From the NCBI GenBank assembly GCA_003353845.1, contig PIVT01000008.1, positions 26,924 to 90,923 on the forward strand: a DNA stretch of 64,000 nucleotides, in the 5' to 3' direction. Both the position numbers and the translations under genes were made by a program. Position 1 is the first letter of the stretch. Every line of letters begins with the position of its first letter. Positions 35,670 through 45,051 of this stretch are shown in pieces. The stretch comes from Pseudomonadota bacterium. Lineage in GTDB: Bacteria; Myxococcota_A; UBA9160; JADFDR01. Below the pieces are notes generated by a model. It was not told the origin of the DNA and searched no databases. It worked only from the letters and a program-made list of their open reading frames with translations.

Positions 35670-38156
35670 TTGACTAACATCGAAGATTCTCTCCGCTGGG
35701 ATGCGCGCATGCGCGCTCACATCGAACAGATCCTTAAAAATTGGGCGCACACGGTCACGAAGTATCGCTGGGTCGTCATCCTCTCCTGCCTGCTCTTTGC
35801 CATCGGCCTCAGCAGCTTTGCCACTCAACTTCGCGTTGAGACCTCTACGGAAGCATTCCTTCTGGCCGACGACCCTGTGCGCCTCGCCTACGACGACTTT
35901 CGCGAACAATTCGGTATCGACGAAACCATTATTCTTGAGATTGTTCCACCGAAGGTGTTTTCCTTCGCTTTTCTGGAAAAGCTGCGGGCTTTCCACAATG
36001 AGATTGAAGAAACCGCTCCTCACATTGAGGAAATCACTAGCCTGATCAATGTCCGGGAAACGGTCGGCGAAGGCGACCAATTAATAGTCAGAGATTTCCT
36101 GGAGAATTGGCCCGAAACCGAAGAAGACCTGGCGAGAGTCGAGCAGGCTGCGCGCAACAATTCCCTGTACACCAATTATTTATTGTCAGAAAGCGGCCAT
36201 GTAACCGCCGTGCGGGTGCTGGCCAGTACCTTCAGCGGACTCGAAACTGAGATCGATGACTTTTCGGCCTTCGACGAAACCATGGCAAGCGACGAACAAA
36301 CGGACGCAAAGGAAAGCAAAACCTTTTTGACAGGCGCGGAAAGCCGTGAACTGATGCAGGCCCTGGATGAGATCGCTGCGAGGTTTGAGTCAGAAGACTT
36401 TCAAATCCACTTCGCTGGAGGGCCCGTTATCAATGATCGCATGTCGGTCACAATGGCGAATGATATGCGCCTGTTCCTTTTGCTCTCCTTACTCGTCATC
36501 AGCGTTTTGCTTTACGCCCTGTTTCGAAGAGCTGCCGCTGTATTCCTTCCGCTCACCGTCATCATGCTCACTGTCAGCTCAACCGTGGGAGCAATGGGGC
36601 TGACAAAAATCCCCATCGGTGTTGCCACGCAAATCATGCCTTCCTTCCTCATGTCGGTCGGCGTCGGCGCCACGGTTCATCTATTGGTCGTATTTTTCCA
36701 AGCCTATGACCGTGGAGAACCACGCGAAGAGGCCCTGGCCTACGCCTTGGGCCACTCGGGACTGGCCGTCATCATGACCAGCCTTACGACGGCCGGTGGG
36801 TTGGTCTCCTTCGTTGTTGCCGAGGTCTCACCCGTCGCCGTCTTGGGTATTTTCACACCTGTCGGAATCATTCTTGGTCTGGCCTACACCATGCTCTTGA
36901 TGCCAGCACTGCTCGCTGTTGTCCCCCTGGTCCGCCGTGATCCCAAAGGAAGTAAGGCCGTTGGCACACGCGTCACGGAGCGTTGCATGCTTTGGATTGG
37001 GGACCGATGTGTGGACCACTCTTGGCTGGTCATCATCTGCATGAGTTGCGTTCTCTTGGTTTCCTTCGTAGGAATGACAAAACTCAAGTTTGAGTACGAC
37101 CCCATCCATTGGTTCCCACCAGAGCACAAGGTGCGAACCGACATCGAGCATGTCGATGAAAATCTGGGGGGTGCACATTCGCTTGAAGTGCTGGTAGACA
37201 CAGGCCGTGAAAACGGTTTGCTTGAACCCGAGCTACTGAACAACTTCGAAAAAATCGCCTACCGCATGGCTGTCCTGAAGGGTGACGGTGGCGGACAAAT
37301 CGTCAAAACGGTTTCGATCAATCAAGTTCTCAAAGAAACCCACCAAGCCCTGAATAGCAACAATCCGGAATACTATGTCATCCCTCAGGACCGTAAACTG
37401 ATTGCCCAAGAACTCTTGCTCTTTGAAAATAGTGGAACGGATGACCTGGAGGAATTGGTTGATTCTAATTTTCAACTGGCGCGCTTCACACTCAAGCTCC
37501 CCTACATTCCACCCGCCTACCTTCACAAGTTTTTCCCCGAAGTCCTTGATCAGTTCAAACAAGTGCTCGGCGATGAAGTCGAAATCATTGGCACGGGGAA
37601 TGTGGCCTTGATTGCTCGCTCCATGGACGTACTGCGTAGAAGTCTCACCAAGAGTTACGGCATCGCGTTGCTCATCATCACACCCTTGATGATTCTCCTG
37701 CTGGGATCCTTCCGCGCTGGCCTCACAGCCATGGTGCCCAATCTCTCACCCATTATCTGCACGCTGGGTCTCATGGGCTGGTTCGGCATTCCACTGGACC
37801 CCTTCACTCTTTTAATTGGAAGCATCGCCATTGGTCTGGCCGTGGATGACACGATTCATTTCATGCACAATTTCAGGAAGTACTTCGAAGAATTTGGCAA
37901 CTCAAAGAGGGCTGTACGAGAGACTTTACGCACTACCGGTGCAGCCTTGCTCATGACCTCCGTGGTGCTTTCCCTGGGCTTCTTCATCTATATATTCTCG
38001 ACTTTGGACAACCTGACTTTCTTCGGCCTGCTCACGGGCTTCACCATCATCACCGCTTTTCTGGCCGATGTTACGATTTCCCCAGCCGTGATGACCTTGT
38101 TCATGCGCTATAACGACCGGGAGCGCCCGGAGGAGCGTCCTTCCCAAGGAGAGTGA
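35670..38156 (+). CDS. MMPL/RND-superfamily exporter, paralogue 1
   Basis: 828 aa with 12 predicted membrane helices in two halves (helix 1 near 30-50, then 265-430, 455-475 and 670-810), and large external loops after helices 1 and 7. The internal repeat shows in GHSGLAVIMTSLTTAGG and VRETLRTTGAALLMTS, and helix 10-11 has IGLAVDDTIHFMHNF. The family (COG1033-type) exports lipids or hydrophobic compounds in characterised members; the cargo here is unknown. The start is a TTG with GGAG upstream, or the ATG 13 codons later. A wax-ester synthase gene follows 181 bases on, and two close paralogues lie in this window. Confidence 0.9.
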   Translation: MTNIEDSLRWDARMRAHIEQILKNWAHTVTKYRWVVILSCLLFAIGLSSFATQLRVETSTEAFLLADDPVRLAYDDFREQFGIDETIILEIVPPKVFSFAFLEKLRAFHNEIEETAPHIEEITSLINVRETVGEGDQLIVRDFLENWPETEEDLARVEQAARNNSLYTNYLLSESGHVTAVRVLASTFSGLETEIDDFSAFDETMASDEQTDAKESKTFLTGAESRELMQALDEIAARFESEDFQIHFAGGPVINDRMSVTMANDMRLFLLLSLLVISVLLYALFRRAAAVFLPLTVIMLTVSSTVGAMGLTKIPIGVATQIMPSFLMSVGVGATVHLLVVFFQAYDRGEPREEALAYALGHSGLAVIMTSLTTAGGLVSFVVAEVSPVAVLGIFTPVGIILGLAYTMLLMPALLAVVPLVRRDPKGSKAVGTRVTERCMLWIGDRCVDHSWLVIICMSCVLLVSFVGMTKLKFEYDPIHWFPPEHKVRTDIEHVDENLGGAHSLEVLVDTGRENGLLEPELLNNFEKIAYRMAVLKGDGGGQIVKTVSINQVLKETHQALNSNNPEYYVIPQDRKLIAQELLLFENSGTDDLEELVDSNFQLARFTLKLPYIPPAYLHKFFPEVLDQFKQVLGDEVEIIGTGNVALIARSMDVLRRSLTKSYGIALLIITPLMILLLGSFRAGLTAMVPNLSPIICTLGLMGWFGIPLDPFTLLIGSIAIGLAVDDTIHFMHNFRKYFEEFGNSKRAVRETLRTTGAALLMTSVVLSLGFFIYIFSTLDNLTFFGLLTGFTIITAFLADVTISPAVMTLFMRYNDRERPEERPSQGE

Positions 38157-38176
38157 CATCCTCCTGAGTTGTCGAA

Positions 38177-38204
38177 AGGCCCCTCGCCCCGCAGAAAAGG
38201 GCCT
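38177..38204. terminator. Weak hairpin after MMPL exporter 1
   Basis: AGGCCC and GGGCCT are separated by a 16-base loop, 20 bases after the exporter stop, and are followed by a pyrimidine-rich run. It could end transcription before the acyltransferase promoter region. The long loop makes this uncertain. Confidence 0.35.
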
Positions 38205-38283
38205 GTCGTGGAATTCTTTCTTCTTGTGAGCAGTGTTTATCCAGCACCCGTAGAACAACCTGCGACGTTTTGCCCAGATCCTC

Positions 38284-38301
38284 AACCTAATTCACTAGGT
38301 T
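38284..38301. promoter_or_regulatory. Palindrome overlapping a possible promoter of the WS/DGAT gene
   Basis: AACCTA-ATTCAC-TAGGTT is a perfect 6+6 inverted repeat, directly followed by TATACT (38307-38312), a fair -10 box, about 25 bases before the acyltransferase start. A protein bound here would block RNA polymerase. No good -35 box is visible, which would fit an activator- or repressor-controlled promoter. Inference from position. Confidence 0.4.
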
Positions 38302-38337
38302 AGTCTTATACTATAGAAAGACCCAAGGTGAGGATTT

Positions 38338-39993
38338 ATGGCGCGTTACAACTACGACCGGCTGTCGGACCAAGACAATAATTTTTTGCTCTGGGAGAGA
38401 CCTGGTTTGCCCATGCATTTGGCTGGGCTTCAGATTTTCAAGGCTGGACCACTACTCAATGACCACGGTGGCATCGATTTCGAGAAAGTTCGAAAGATGA
38501 CCATCGCGACGCTCCACCGCGTACCTCGCTACCGCCAAAAACTCGCCTGGATTCCCCGTGAAGACAAAGCCGTGTGGGTCGATGACGCCCATTTCAATCC
38601 GGACTATCACATTCGACACACCAGCCTCCCTCGCCCCGGTAGTGAAGATAGCCTCAAGAGCCTTATGGGCCGGATCATGGCCCAGCCCTTGGACCGATCA
38701 AAACCTTTGTGGGAGCTTTGGGTTATTGAAGGGTTGGAGGGCGATCGCTTTGCCACCATCTTAAAAACCCATCACTGCATGATCGATGGAGCCGCGGGTG
38801 TCGACCTGGCGTCGCGGCTGTTCTCTGTGGATCCAAATGCCACCATTCCCAAGGCCCCTGCCTATCACCCACGCCCCCTGCCCTCAGGTGTCGATCTGTG
38901 GGGTGATGAGATGAAGCGGCGTGTCTTGCAGCCCCTCAACGCTGCAACCGATATCAAGGCCTTCTTGCGCGAGACCGGCGACATCAGATCCGACTTGGAG
39001 AAAATGTCCCGCGCCGTGGGCGATATGTTGGGGTTGAAAGTAAATCCTGCTTCCTCGACACCCTTGAACGGCCCCGTCGGCGCAAACCGTCTCTTCGAAG
39101 GCATCAAGATGCCCCTGGATGATCTGAAAGCCATCCGACAGACCATGGGCTGCTCCCTCAACGATGTTGTTTTGGCCATCGTTACCGGAGCGCTACGAAA
39201 ATATATGATTCGCCACCAAGTTCGACCGGGAGAGCTGGATTTCCGAGTAGAAATTCCTGTCAATGTGAGGCGGGTATCGGAGAATCAACAATTTGGAAAC
39301 CGTGTCTCCTCCTGGTTATTGCGTCTCCCTCTCGGCGAAAAGGATCCCCTCAAGCAACTGAGAATCATCCATCAAGCCACTCAAGAACTGAGAGAAACCA
39401 AACACGCCGATGTTGTTGAAATTTTACATGACGTGCTCTCCTGGTTGTCCTTGGACATACAAAATGCCGCCAAGGGCCTGATGAACATGATCGTCACCAA
39501 TGTGCCCGGGCCACCCTTCCCACTCTATTTTTTGGGTGCAGAGTTGCTGGAGGCTTATCCCATAGCACCTCTGTTAGAGAACCTGGGCCTTTCCACAGGT
39601 CTTTTCAGTTACAACGGCAATGTGTTCTGGGGTCTCATGGCCGACTACGACCGAGTGCCCGACTTAAAAAACCTTGCTGTATTTATCGAATCTTCCTTCG
39701 AGAAATTGAAAAAAGCCGCTGAAGAATACGAGGCCCACAAGCCCGTCCCCAACGCCTTGGACGAAAAGCGACCCAGCACAAAGAAGGCCTCCAAGAAAAA
39801 GATCTCAAAGAAGAGAGTCGCCAAGAAAAACGCCACTAAGAAGAAGCTTGTCGCAAAAGAAAAAGAGGTGACAAACGGGAGCGTTGTGGCAAACGAAACA
39901 GATCTGCCAAAAGAGCGAATTGTGACAAAAGCGACGAAGCGATCGTCTGCCGAAGAAATGTCCAGGAAACTTAATTCCGAAGGCAGCACATAA
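38338..39993 (+). CDS. Wax ester synthase/diacylglycerol acyltransferase with lysine-rich tail
   Basis: Esterifies acyl-CoA to fatty alcohols or diacylglycerol to make storage lipid. The active-site HHCMIDG lies at 145-151; the N-terminal MHLAG and C-terminal VTNVPGPPFPLYFLG motifs are typical of WS/DGAT. After about residue 470, where family members end, there are 75 extra residues, dominated by Lys, Ala, Ser and Thr (for example KKASKKKISKKRVAKKNATK), similar in composition to histone H1 tails. AAGGTGAGG precedes the ATG. The TAA overlaps the ATG of the next gene, so the two proteins are made together. Confidence 0.93.
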   Translation: MARYNYDRLSDQDNNFLLWERPGLPMHLAGLQIFKAGPLLNDHGGIDFEKVRKMTIATLHRVPRYRQKLAWIPREDKAVWVDDAHFNPDYHIRHTSLPRPGSEDSLKSLMGRIMAQPLDRSKPLWELWVIEGLEGDRFATILKTHHCMIDGAAGVDLASRLFSVDPNATIPKAPAYHPRPLPSGVDLWGDEMKRRVLQPLNAATDIKAFLRETGDIRSDLEKMSRAVGDMLGLKVNPASSTPLNGPVGANRLFEGIKMPLDDLKAIRQTMGCSLNDVVLAIVTGALRKYMIRHQVRPGELDFRVEIPVNVRRVSENQQFGNRVSSWLLRLPLGEKDPLKQLRIIHQATQELRETKHADVVEILHDVLSWLSLDIQNAAKGLMNMIVTNVPGPPFPLYFLGAELLEAYPIAPLLENLGLSTGLFSYNGNVFWGLMADYDRVPDLKNLAVFIESSFEKLKKAAEEYEAHKPVPNALDEKRPSTKKASKKKISKKRVAKKNATKKKLVAKEKEVTNGSVVANETDLPKERIVTKATKRSSAEEMSRKLNSEGST

Positions 39994-41471
39994 TGAACGC
40001 TACAAGCAAAGCCGTGCAAGAAGGTGCCCTCGAGACGGTTGAGAATGAGAAACCCGTTGAAATCGGTGGGCACTGCCACAAAGATTTCCTTTGGGTAAAG
40101 GCCACCCTCCGCCAACAAATCAAGCGTTTTCTTGGAGGCGCGGGAGTTTGCGTGTATCACGAAGGCGAGTGCGTCGTCGATTTATGGGGTGGCACAAAAA
40201 ATCAGGCTGGGGATCCATGGCTCGAAGACACCATCGCACCCAGTTTCTCCACCACAAAAGGAGTGGCCTCCACCCTGATGCACATCATGGTGGATCGCGG
40301 CTTGCTCGATTACAACGATCGCGTCGCCACCTACTGGCCTGCCTTCGGACAAGCCGGCAAAGAACGAATCACCATTCGTCAAATCATGGCTCACCAGTCG
40401 GGCCTGTATCACATTCGACAAATGATCGACCACGCCGATCGCATGCGCGATTGGGATCACATGGTTGAAGCCATTGAACAATCAACCCCCATTCATCGAC
40501 CGGGAGAGCGAACCGGCTATCACGGCCTGACCTACGGCTTCTTGGTTGGGGAACTCTTGCAGCGTGTAACCGGCAAGTCCTTTCCCGATTTAGTCCGAGA
40601 AGAACTCGCCATCCCACTCGGTCTCGACGGTATGTACGTAGGCGCTCCCGATGAAGTACACCACCGGGCAGCGGAATTGATTTGGCCCAAATCAAAGGAT
40701 TGGCTAGCCAATTTACCGGTCGGAAAGGCTGCCGAAACCTTGTCCTCAGGCTTGCAAAAGACACTGGGCGCAGTGGGTGTCGATTTGGACATGGCCAGCT
40801 TTTTTGAAGCCCTGGCCCCGCGTGGTATCAGCAATTTTGATTTCGGTTCGCCCGAAACCATGCGCGTCGCGATTCCCGCCGGCAATGGTTTGTTTACCGC
40901 TCGCTCCCTGGCCCGTATGTATGCGGCCCTTGCGGGTGGGGGCGAAATCGATGGCGTACGGATCCTTTCACGCAAGACCTTGGACCGGGCGACCGAGATC
41001 CAATACCCAACCGGAAAGCATTCGGTGATTCCTTTTGATATGCGCTGGCGCCTTGGATACCACGGGATCGCCACCACACGAGGCATCCCACACAAGGCCT
41101 TCGGTCACTTCGGTTTTGGTGGCTCCGGTGCTTGGGCCGACCCCGAATTAGACTTTGCTGTCGGCATGATCGTCAACAGTGGAATGGGTTCCCCCTTTGG
41201 TGATATTCGCACCGCACGCATGAGCGGTGCCGCCCTGGCCTGTGCACGCCAGCGCTCGGGCATTCCCCAAACTTCGGACAAGGTCCTCGAGAAGGCACGT
41301 AGTATTGCCTCGTCGGCCGATCAAGAGGTGCGCCGCGTGGCCTCTTCAGCCGATCAAGAGGTACGCCGCGTGGCCTCTTCGGCTGATCGATTTGTTGAAG
41401 AAAATGGGCGCAGGATTCTGAAAGAAGGTAAAAGACAACTACGAAAATTGCGGGAGCGGATCAAGAAATAG
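39993..41471 (+). CDS. Serine hydrolase (beta-lactamase/esterase fold) with 11-residue C-terminal repeats
   Basis: 492 aa of the class C beta-lactamase-like esterase family. The nucleophile motif STTK lies at 86-89, and a tyrosine motif (GYHGLTYG) near 176-181 supplies the likely general base; HFGFGGSGAW is the third conserved box. There is no signal peptide, so it is probably cytoplasmic, an esterase or lipase rather than a beta-lactamase. The last 65 residues consist of 11-residue units such as ASSADQEVRRV, ending in a very basic helix, a pattern seen in lipid-droplet-binding amphipathic helices. It is translationally coupled to the WS/DGAT gene by TAATG. Confidence 0.88.
   Translation: MNATSKAVQEGALETVENEKPVEIGGHCHKDFLWVKATLRQQIKRFLGGAGVCVYHEGECVVDLWGGTKNQAGDPWLEDTIAPSFSTTKGVASTLMHIMVDRGLLDYNDRVATYWPAFGQAGKERITIRQIMAHQSGLYHIRQMIDHADRMRDWDHMVEAIEQSTPIHRPGERTGYHGLTYGFLVGELLQRVTGKSFPDLVREELAIPLGLDGMYVGAPDEVHHRAAELIWPKSKDWLANLPVGKAAETLSSGLQKTLGAVGVDLDMASFFEALAPRGISNFDFGSPETMRVAIPAGNGLFTARSLARMYAALAGGGEIDGVRILSRKTLDRATEIQYPTGKHSVIPFDMRWRLGYHGIATTRGIPHKAFGHFGFGGSGAWADPELDFAVGMIVNSGMGSPFGDIRTARMSGAALACARQRSGIPQTSDKVLEKARSIASSADQEVRRVASSADQEVRRVASSADRFVEENGRRILKEGKRQLRKLRERIKK
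41307..41405 (+). repeat. 33-bp tandem repeat encoding 11-residue helix units
   Basis: Three 33-base units within the serine hydrolase gene: 41307-41339 and 41340-41372 encode the same 11 residues with only three silent base differences, while 41373-41405 keeps the first five residues. The neighbouring segments SDKVLEKARSI and GRRILKEGKRQ fit the same register, suggesting an older, longer array. Confidence 0.8.
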
Positions 41472-41506
41472 CGACCGAGATTGTATGGAGATTGAAAGGG
41501 GATCCT

Positions 41507-41845
41507 ATGTCGACAGAAAAACCCAGCAGGCCAGAAGATGAGTTCATTCACCGAGAAGAGACTCAAGAGATCATCAAGACCCAGGCACAAAAGGCCAAAG
41601 AACTAGCAGCGCAAAAGCGAGCACACGAGAAAGAACTCCATTATATGAAATGCCCTAAATGTGGTGGAGACTTGGTCACTGAACTTTCCCATGCACTTGA
41701 GATCGATCGCTGCGTCGATTGTTCTGGCGTATGGCTCGATGATGGTGAGCTGCAAAAATTGGTGGGAGAAGATCCAAAAATGCTCCAGGATATAGTCGAT
41801 TTGTTTCGACAGGTCGGAGCGGCGAAACTCACTTCTGACACGTAG
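41507..41845 (+). CDS. Zinc-ribbon protein, TFIIB-type
   Basis: 112 aa. A charged N-terminal helix of about 45 residues precedes a zf-TFIIB zinc ribbon with MKCPKCGG and IDRCVDCSGVWLDDGEL, giving the CxxC...CxxC site, then a short C-terminal helix. The ATG at 41507 has AAAGGGG upstream. Small proteins of this type are common but unassigned; some act as metal or nucleic-acid binders. It is 35 bases after the serine hydrolase and 78 before glnB. Confidence 0.85.
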   Translation: MSTEKPSRPEDEFIHREETQEIIKTQAQKAKELAAQKRAHEKELHYMKCPKCGGDLVTELSHALEIDRCVDCSGVWLDDGELQKLVGEDPKMLQDIVDLFRQVGAAKLTSDT

Positions 41846-42262
<417 letters not shown>

Positions 42263-42316
42263 ATTAATCCCCTATTCATCGACTCTTCTTGACCACACTA
42301 CGGGCGTCGGACTCCT

Positions 42317-42335
42317 GCTCACTTACGAAGTGGGC
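42317..42335 (+). terminator. Hairpin after glnB
   Basis: GCTCACTT-ACG-AAGTGGGC forms an 8-bp stem with one G-U pair, followed by TTCT and an A-run. It lies 55 bases past the glnB stop and would separate glnB from the iron operon. The weak T-tract limits confidence. Confidence 0.4.
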
Positions 42336-42415
42336 TTCTAAAAAGTGACCGTTTTACAATGACTTGAGTGTTTGTCCGCCAATGGGCAATATGCCGCACC
42401 CAGCTATTTGGTGTT

Positions 42416-42434
42416 GATAATCGTTTTCATTTAG
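42416..42434. promoter_or_regulatory. Fur box upstream of feoAB
   Basis: GATAATCGTTTTCATTTAG matches 12 of 19 positions of the classical Fur operator, including GATAAT and TCATT, and lies 65 bases before the feoA start, in a spot suited to the promoter. Repression by iron-loaded Fur is the expected mode for feoAB; no fur gene is in the window. Confidence 0.6.
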
Positions 42435-42498
42435 CTAATCTATCTACTCTGACAACGGGGTCTATTGACGAGTTACTCCAGCCACGGGAATCAAACAG

Positions 42499-42765
42499 AT
42501 GAACAAGCAACCGAGCGCTCTCCCAGTCATCGAGACCGAAAACCTGGCCGACCTACCCTTGCAACGCATGGCTCAAATTCTAAGCGTGGGTGGAGACCGA
42601 GCACTTCGTCGACGCTTGATGGAGTTGGGCTTGGTACCCGGTACCCCGGTTAAAGTGGTAAATATTGCTCCCTTGGGAGATCCCTTGGAACTTTCGGTGC
42701 GCGGGTGCCGACTCTCCATTCGACGCAAGCAAGCCAAAGCACTATTGATTCGCAAGAGCGCCTGA
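42499..42765 (+). CDS. feoA: Ferrous iron transport protein FeoA
   Basis: 88 aa with an SH3-like FeoA domain: LRRRLMELGLVPGTPVKVVNIAPLG, then a LELSVRGCRLSIRRKQA end. FeoA is a small cytosolic partner of FeoB needed for Fe(II) uptake. It begins the two-gene operon under the Fur-like site; feoB starts 20 bases after its stop codon. Confidence 0.93.
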   Translation: MNKQPSALPVIETENLADLPLQRMAQILSVGGDRALRRRLMELGLVPGTPVKVVNIAPLGDPLELSVRGCRLSIRRKQAKALLIRKSA

Positions 42766-42785
42766 ACCGAGGTCATGAAATCCCT

Positions 42786-44975
42786 ATGAGCAGTTGCCAC
42801 GCACCCGGAAGCGAACCCGGCCCCGCTACCTCACCTGATGCTCAGGTTCCGCTGATCGCACTGGCTGGCAACCCCAACACCGGAAAGACAACCATCTTCA
42901 ACCGTCTATGTGGCGGCATCGGGCGTGTGGGAAATTATCCCGGCGTCACAGTGGAGTTACTCACCGGCCGGGTAGAACTCACCCATCACAAGACCGGATC
43001 CCCTCTGGAATGTGAAGTTGTCGACATTCCCGGCACTTATTCTCTCGTCGCCCGCTCCGCTGAAGAACAAGTGTCCATCGACTTTCTATTGGGTCTGCGC
43101 GGCCAACGCCAACCCGACCTGGTCATTGTGTGCGTCGACGCCACAAACCTGTTGCGCAACCTCTACCTGGTATTGCAAATGCGCGAACTGGGAATCAACG
43201 TCGTCGTCGCCCTCACCATGATGGACGAAGCCCAGGATACCCTGGCCAACCCCGAAGCCTTGGTGGACCTACTAAAGTGTCCTGTGGTCCCCATGGTGGC
43301 GCGCAGCGGAGAAGGTTTCGACGAACTCCGCGCAGCCATTGCCCTGGGCCTCGCCGAGCCTCACCACGAAGAACGCTGGCGCTGGGAACCCAGCGATGAA
43401 TTAAGCCGAGAGATCCAACGCGTGCGCACCAGGCTGCCCGAGGGTTGGCCGGACGAAGATGCCTTGGCGCTCTGGGCTCTCATGTCTGTCGGGCAAGGCG
43501 ATAACCTGGATCACATTCCGGATTCCCTGCGCGAAGCAGTGGCAGCATCGAGAATGAGCGGCGAAGCCGTCGACGACGAAGCCATTCGCTCGCGCTATCA
43601 ATGGCTGGACCGCACGGCCCAACCCCTACTCAGTGGCTACGCCAAGCGCCCCTGGACCAAACGTGTAGACGGCGTGTTAATCCATCCGGTGTGGGGATTT
43701 ATCTCTTTCTTGGGCATCATGTTTTTGGTGTTCCAATCTCTTTTTGCCTGGGCCGATCCAGCCATCAGCCTGGTCGAAACACTATTTGGCGTCATTGGGA
43801 ATTTTGCTTCGAGCGTCCTGCCCGCGAGCATCCTCACCGACTTGGTTGTCGAAGGGATCATCGGCGGGGTCGGCAGTGTGGTGGTCTTTCTTCCTCAGAT
43901 TCTTTTGCTGTTCTTCTTGATCGGCCTCATGGAGGATTCGGGGTATCTCGCACGCGTTGCCTTCTTAATGGATCGCCTGATGAAATTAATGGGACTCCAC
44001 GGCCGCGCCTTCGTCCCGATGCTTTCAGGTTTTGCCTGCGCCGTACCCGCCATCATGGCCACACGCACCATGGAGCGCCGACGCGATCGCATCCTCACCA
44101 TGATGGTCGTACCCCTCATGACCTGCTCGGCACGCCTTCCCGTGTACACCTTGGTCATCGGCGCTCTCTTCCCCGCTAAAACCATCATGGGATTCTTCCC
44201 GGTGCAAGGCGGCTTGATGATCAGCCTCTACTTCTTTTCCATCTTCATCTCGTTGGCCGCCGCCTGGGTCTTGTCGAAGACGGTTATTCGCGGCAAAACG
44301 GTACCTCTCCTGCTCGAACTGCCGCCTTATCGCATGCCGCACATCTCAGACGTACTTCGCATGATGTGGGGTCGCGCCAAGTACTTCCTCACCGAGGCGG
44401 GCACGGTAATTCTCGCATGCACGATTGTGATGTGGGCGCTTCTGGCCTTCCCGAAGCAACCGGAATTGGAGCTTGCATTCCAAGAGCAGATCGCGGTCTC
44501 CACAAGCACGGAAGAAATCGCCGGGCTGGAGCGCGAGTTAGCGGGACAACTTTTGCGTGAGAGCTATGCCGGCAAATTAGGCCAGGTCATGGAACCCGCC
44601 ATCGCGCCACTGGGCTTCGACTGGAAAGTAGGCATCGGTCTCATCGGGGCCTTCGCGGCGCGTGAAGTCTTCGTCGCGACCATGGGTGTTGTCTATAATG
44701 TGGGCGGAGAGGTCGATGAAGAAAGCATCACCCTGCGCGAACACATACGCGCCGAGAAACGCGACGACGGAACGCCACTGTACACGCCTCTTATGGGCCT
44801 CTCACTCATGGTCTTTTTCGCATTGGCCTGTCAATGCATGAGCACCCTGGCCGTAGTCAAACGAGAAACCGATGGCTATCGCTGGCCCGCCTTCTTGTTC
44901 GCTTATATGACCACCCTGGCCTGGGTAAGCAGCTTTTTCGTATATCAAGGTGGGAAGCTGCTGGGCTTCGAATAG
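42786..44975 (+). CDS. feoB: Ferrous iron permease FeoB
   Basis: 729 aa from the ATG at 42786. The N-terminal G domain shows GNPNTGKTTIFNRL (G1), VGNYPGVTVE (G2) and DIPGTYSL (G3), followed by a helical regulatory domain and two Gate-like membrane regions with MEDSGYLARVAFLMDRLMKLMGLHGRAFVPM and related motifs (split: GFACAVPAIMATRTM). The late region FALACQCMSTLAVVKRE closes the channel domain. An in-frame ATG 27 codons upstream overlaps feoA and lacks a family match. No feoC is seen. Confidence 0.96.
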   Translation: MSSCHAPGSEPGPATSPDAQVPLIALAGNPNTGKTTIFNRLCGGIGRVGNYPGVTVELLTGRVELTHHKTGSPLECEVVDIPGTYSLVARSAEEQVSIDFLLGLRGQRQPDLVIVCVDATNLLRNLYLVLQMRELGINVVVALTMMDEAQDTLANPEALVDLLKCPVVPMVARSGEGFDELRAAIALGLAEPHHEERWRWEPSDELSREIQRVRTRLPEGWPDEDALALWALMSVGQGDNLDHIPDSLREAVAASRMSGEAVDDEAIRSRYQWLDRTAQPLLSGYAKRPWTKRVDGVLIHPVWGFISFLGIMFLVFQSLFAWADPAISLVETLFGVIGNFASSVLPASILTDLVVEGIIGGVGSVVVFLPQILLLFFLIGLMEDSGYLARVAFLMDRLMKLMGLHGRAFVPMLSGFACAVPAIMATRTMERRRDRILTMMVVPLMTCSARLPVYTLVIGALFPAKTIMGFFPVQGGLMISLYFFSIFISLAAAWVLSKTVIRGKTVPLLLELPPYRMPHISDVLRMMWGRAKYFLTEAGTVILACTIVMWALLAFPKQPELELAFQEQIAVSTSTEEIAGLERELAGQLLRESYAGKLGQVMEPAIAPLGFDWKVGIGLIGAFAAREVFVATMGVVYNVGGEVDEESITLREHIRAEKRDDGTPLYTPLMGLSLMVFFALACQCMSTLAVVKRETDGYRWPAFLFAYMTTLAWVSSFFVYQGGKLLGFE

Positions 44976-45051
44976 TGGATTTCAAGCCACAGCGTTGACT
45001 CTCATCCAATAGATAAGTACCGTGCCGAGCTTCCCCTGCGTCGGAGCTGAG

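Noticed and set aside
42705..42785. N-terminal extension of FeoB
   Set aside because: The upstream ATG lies inside feoA; the G1 motif position and family length favour the ATG at 42786.
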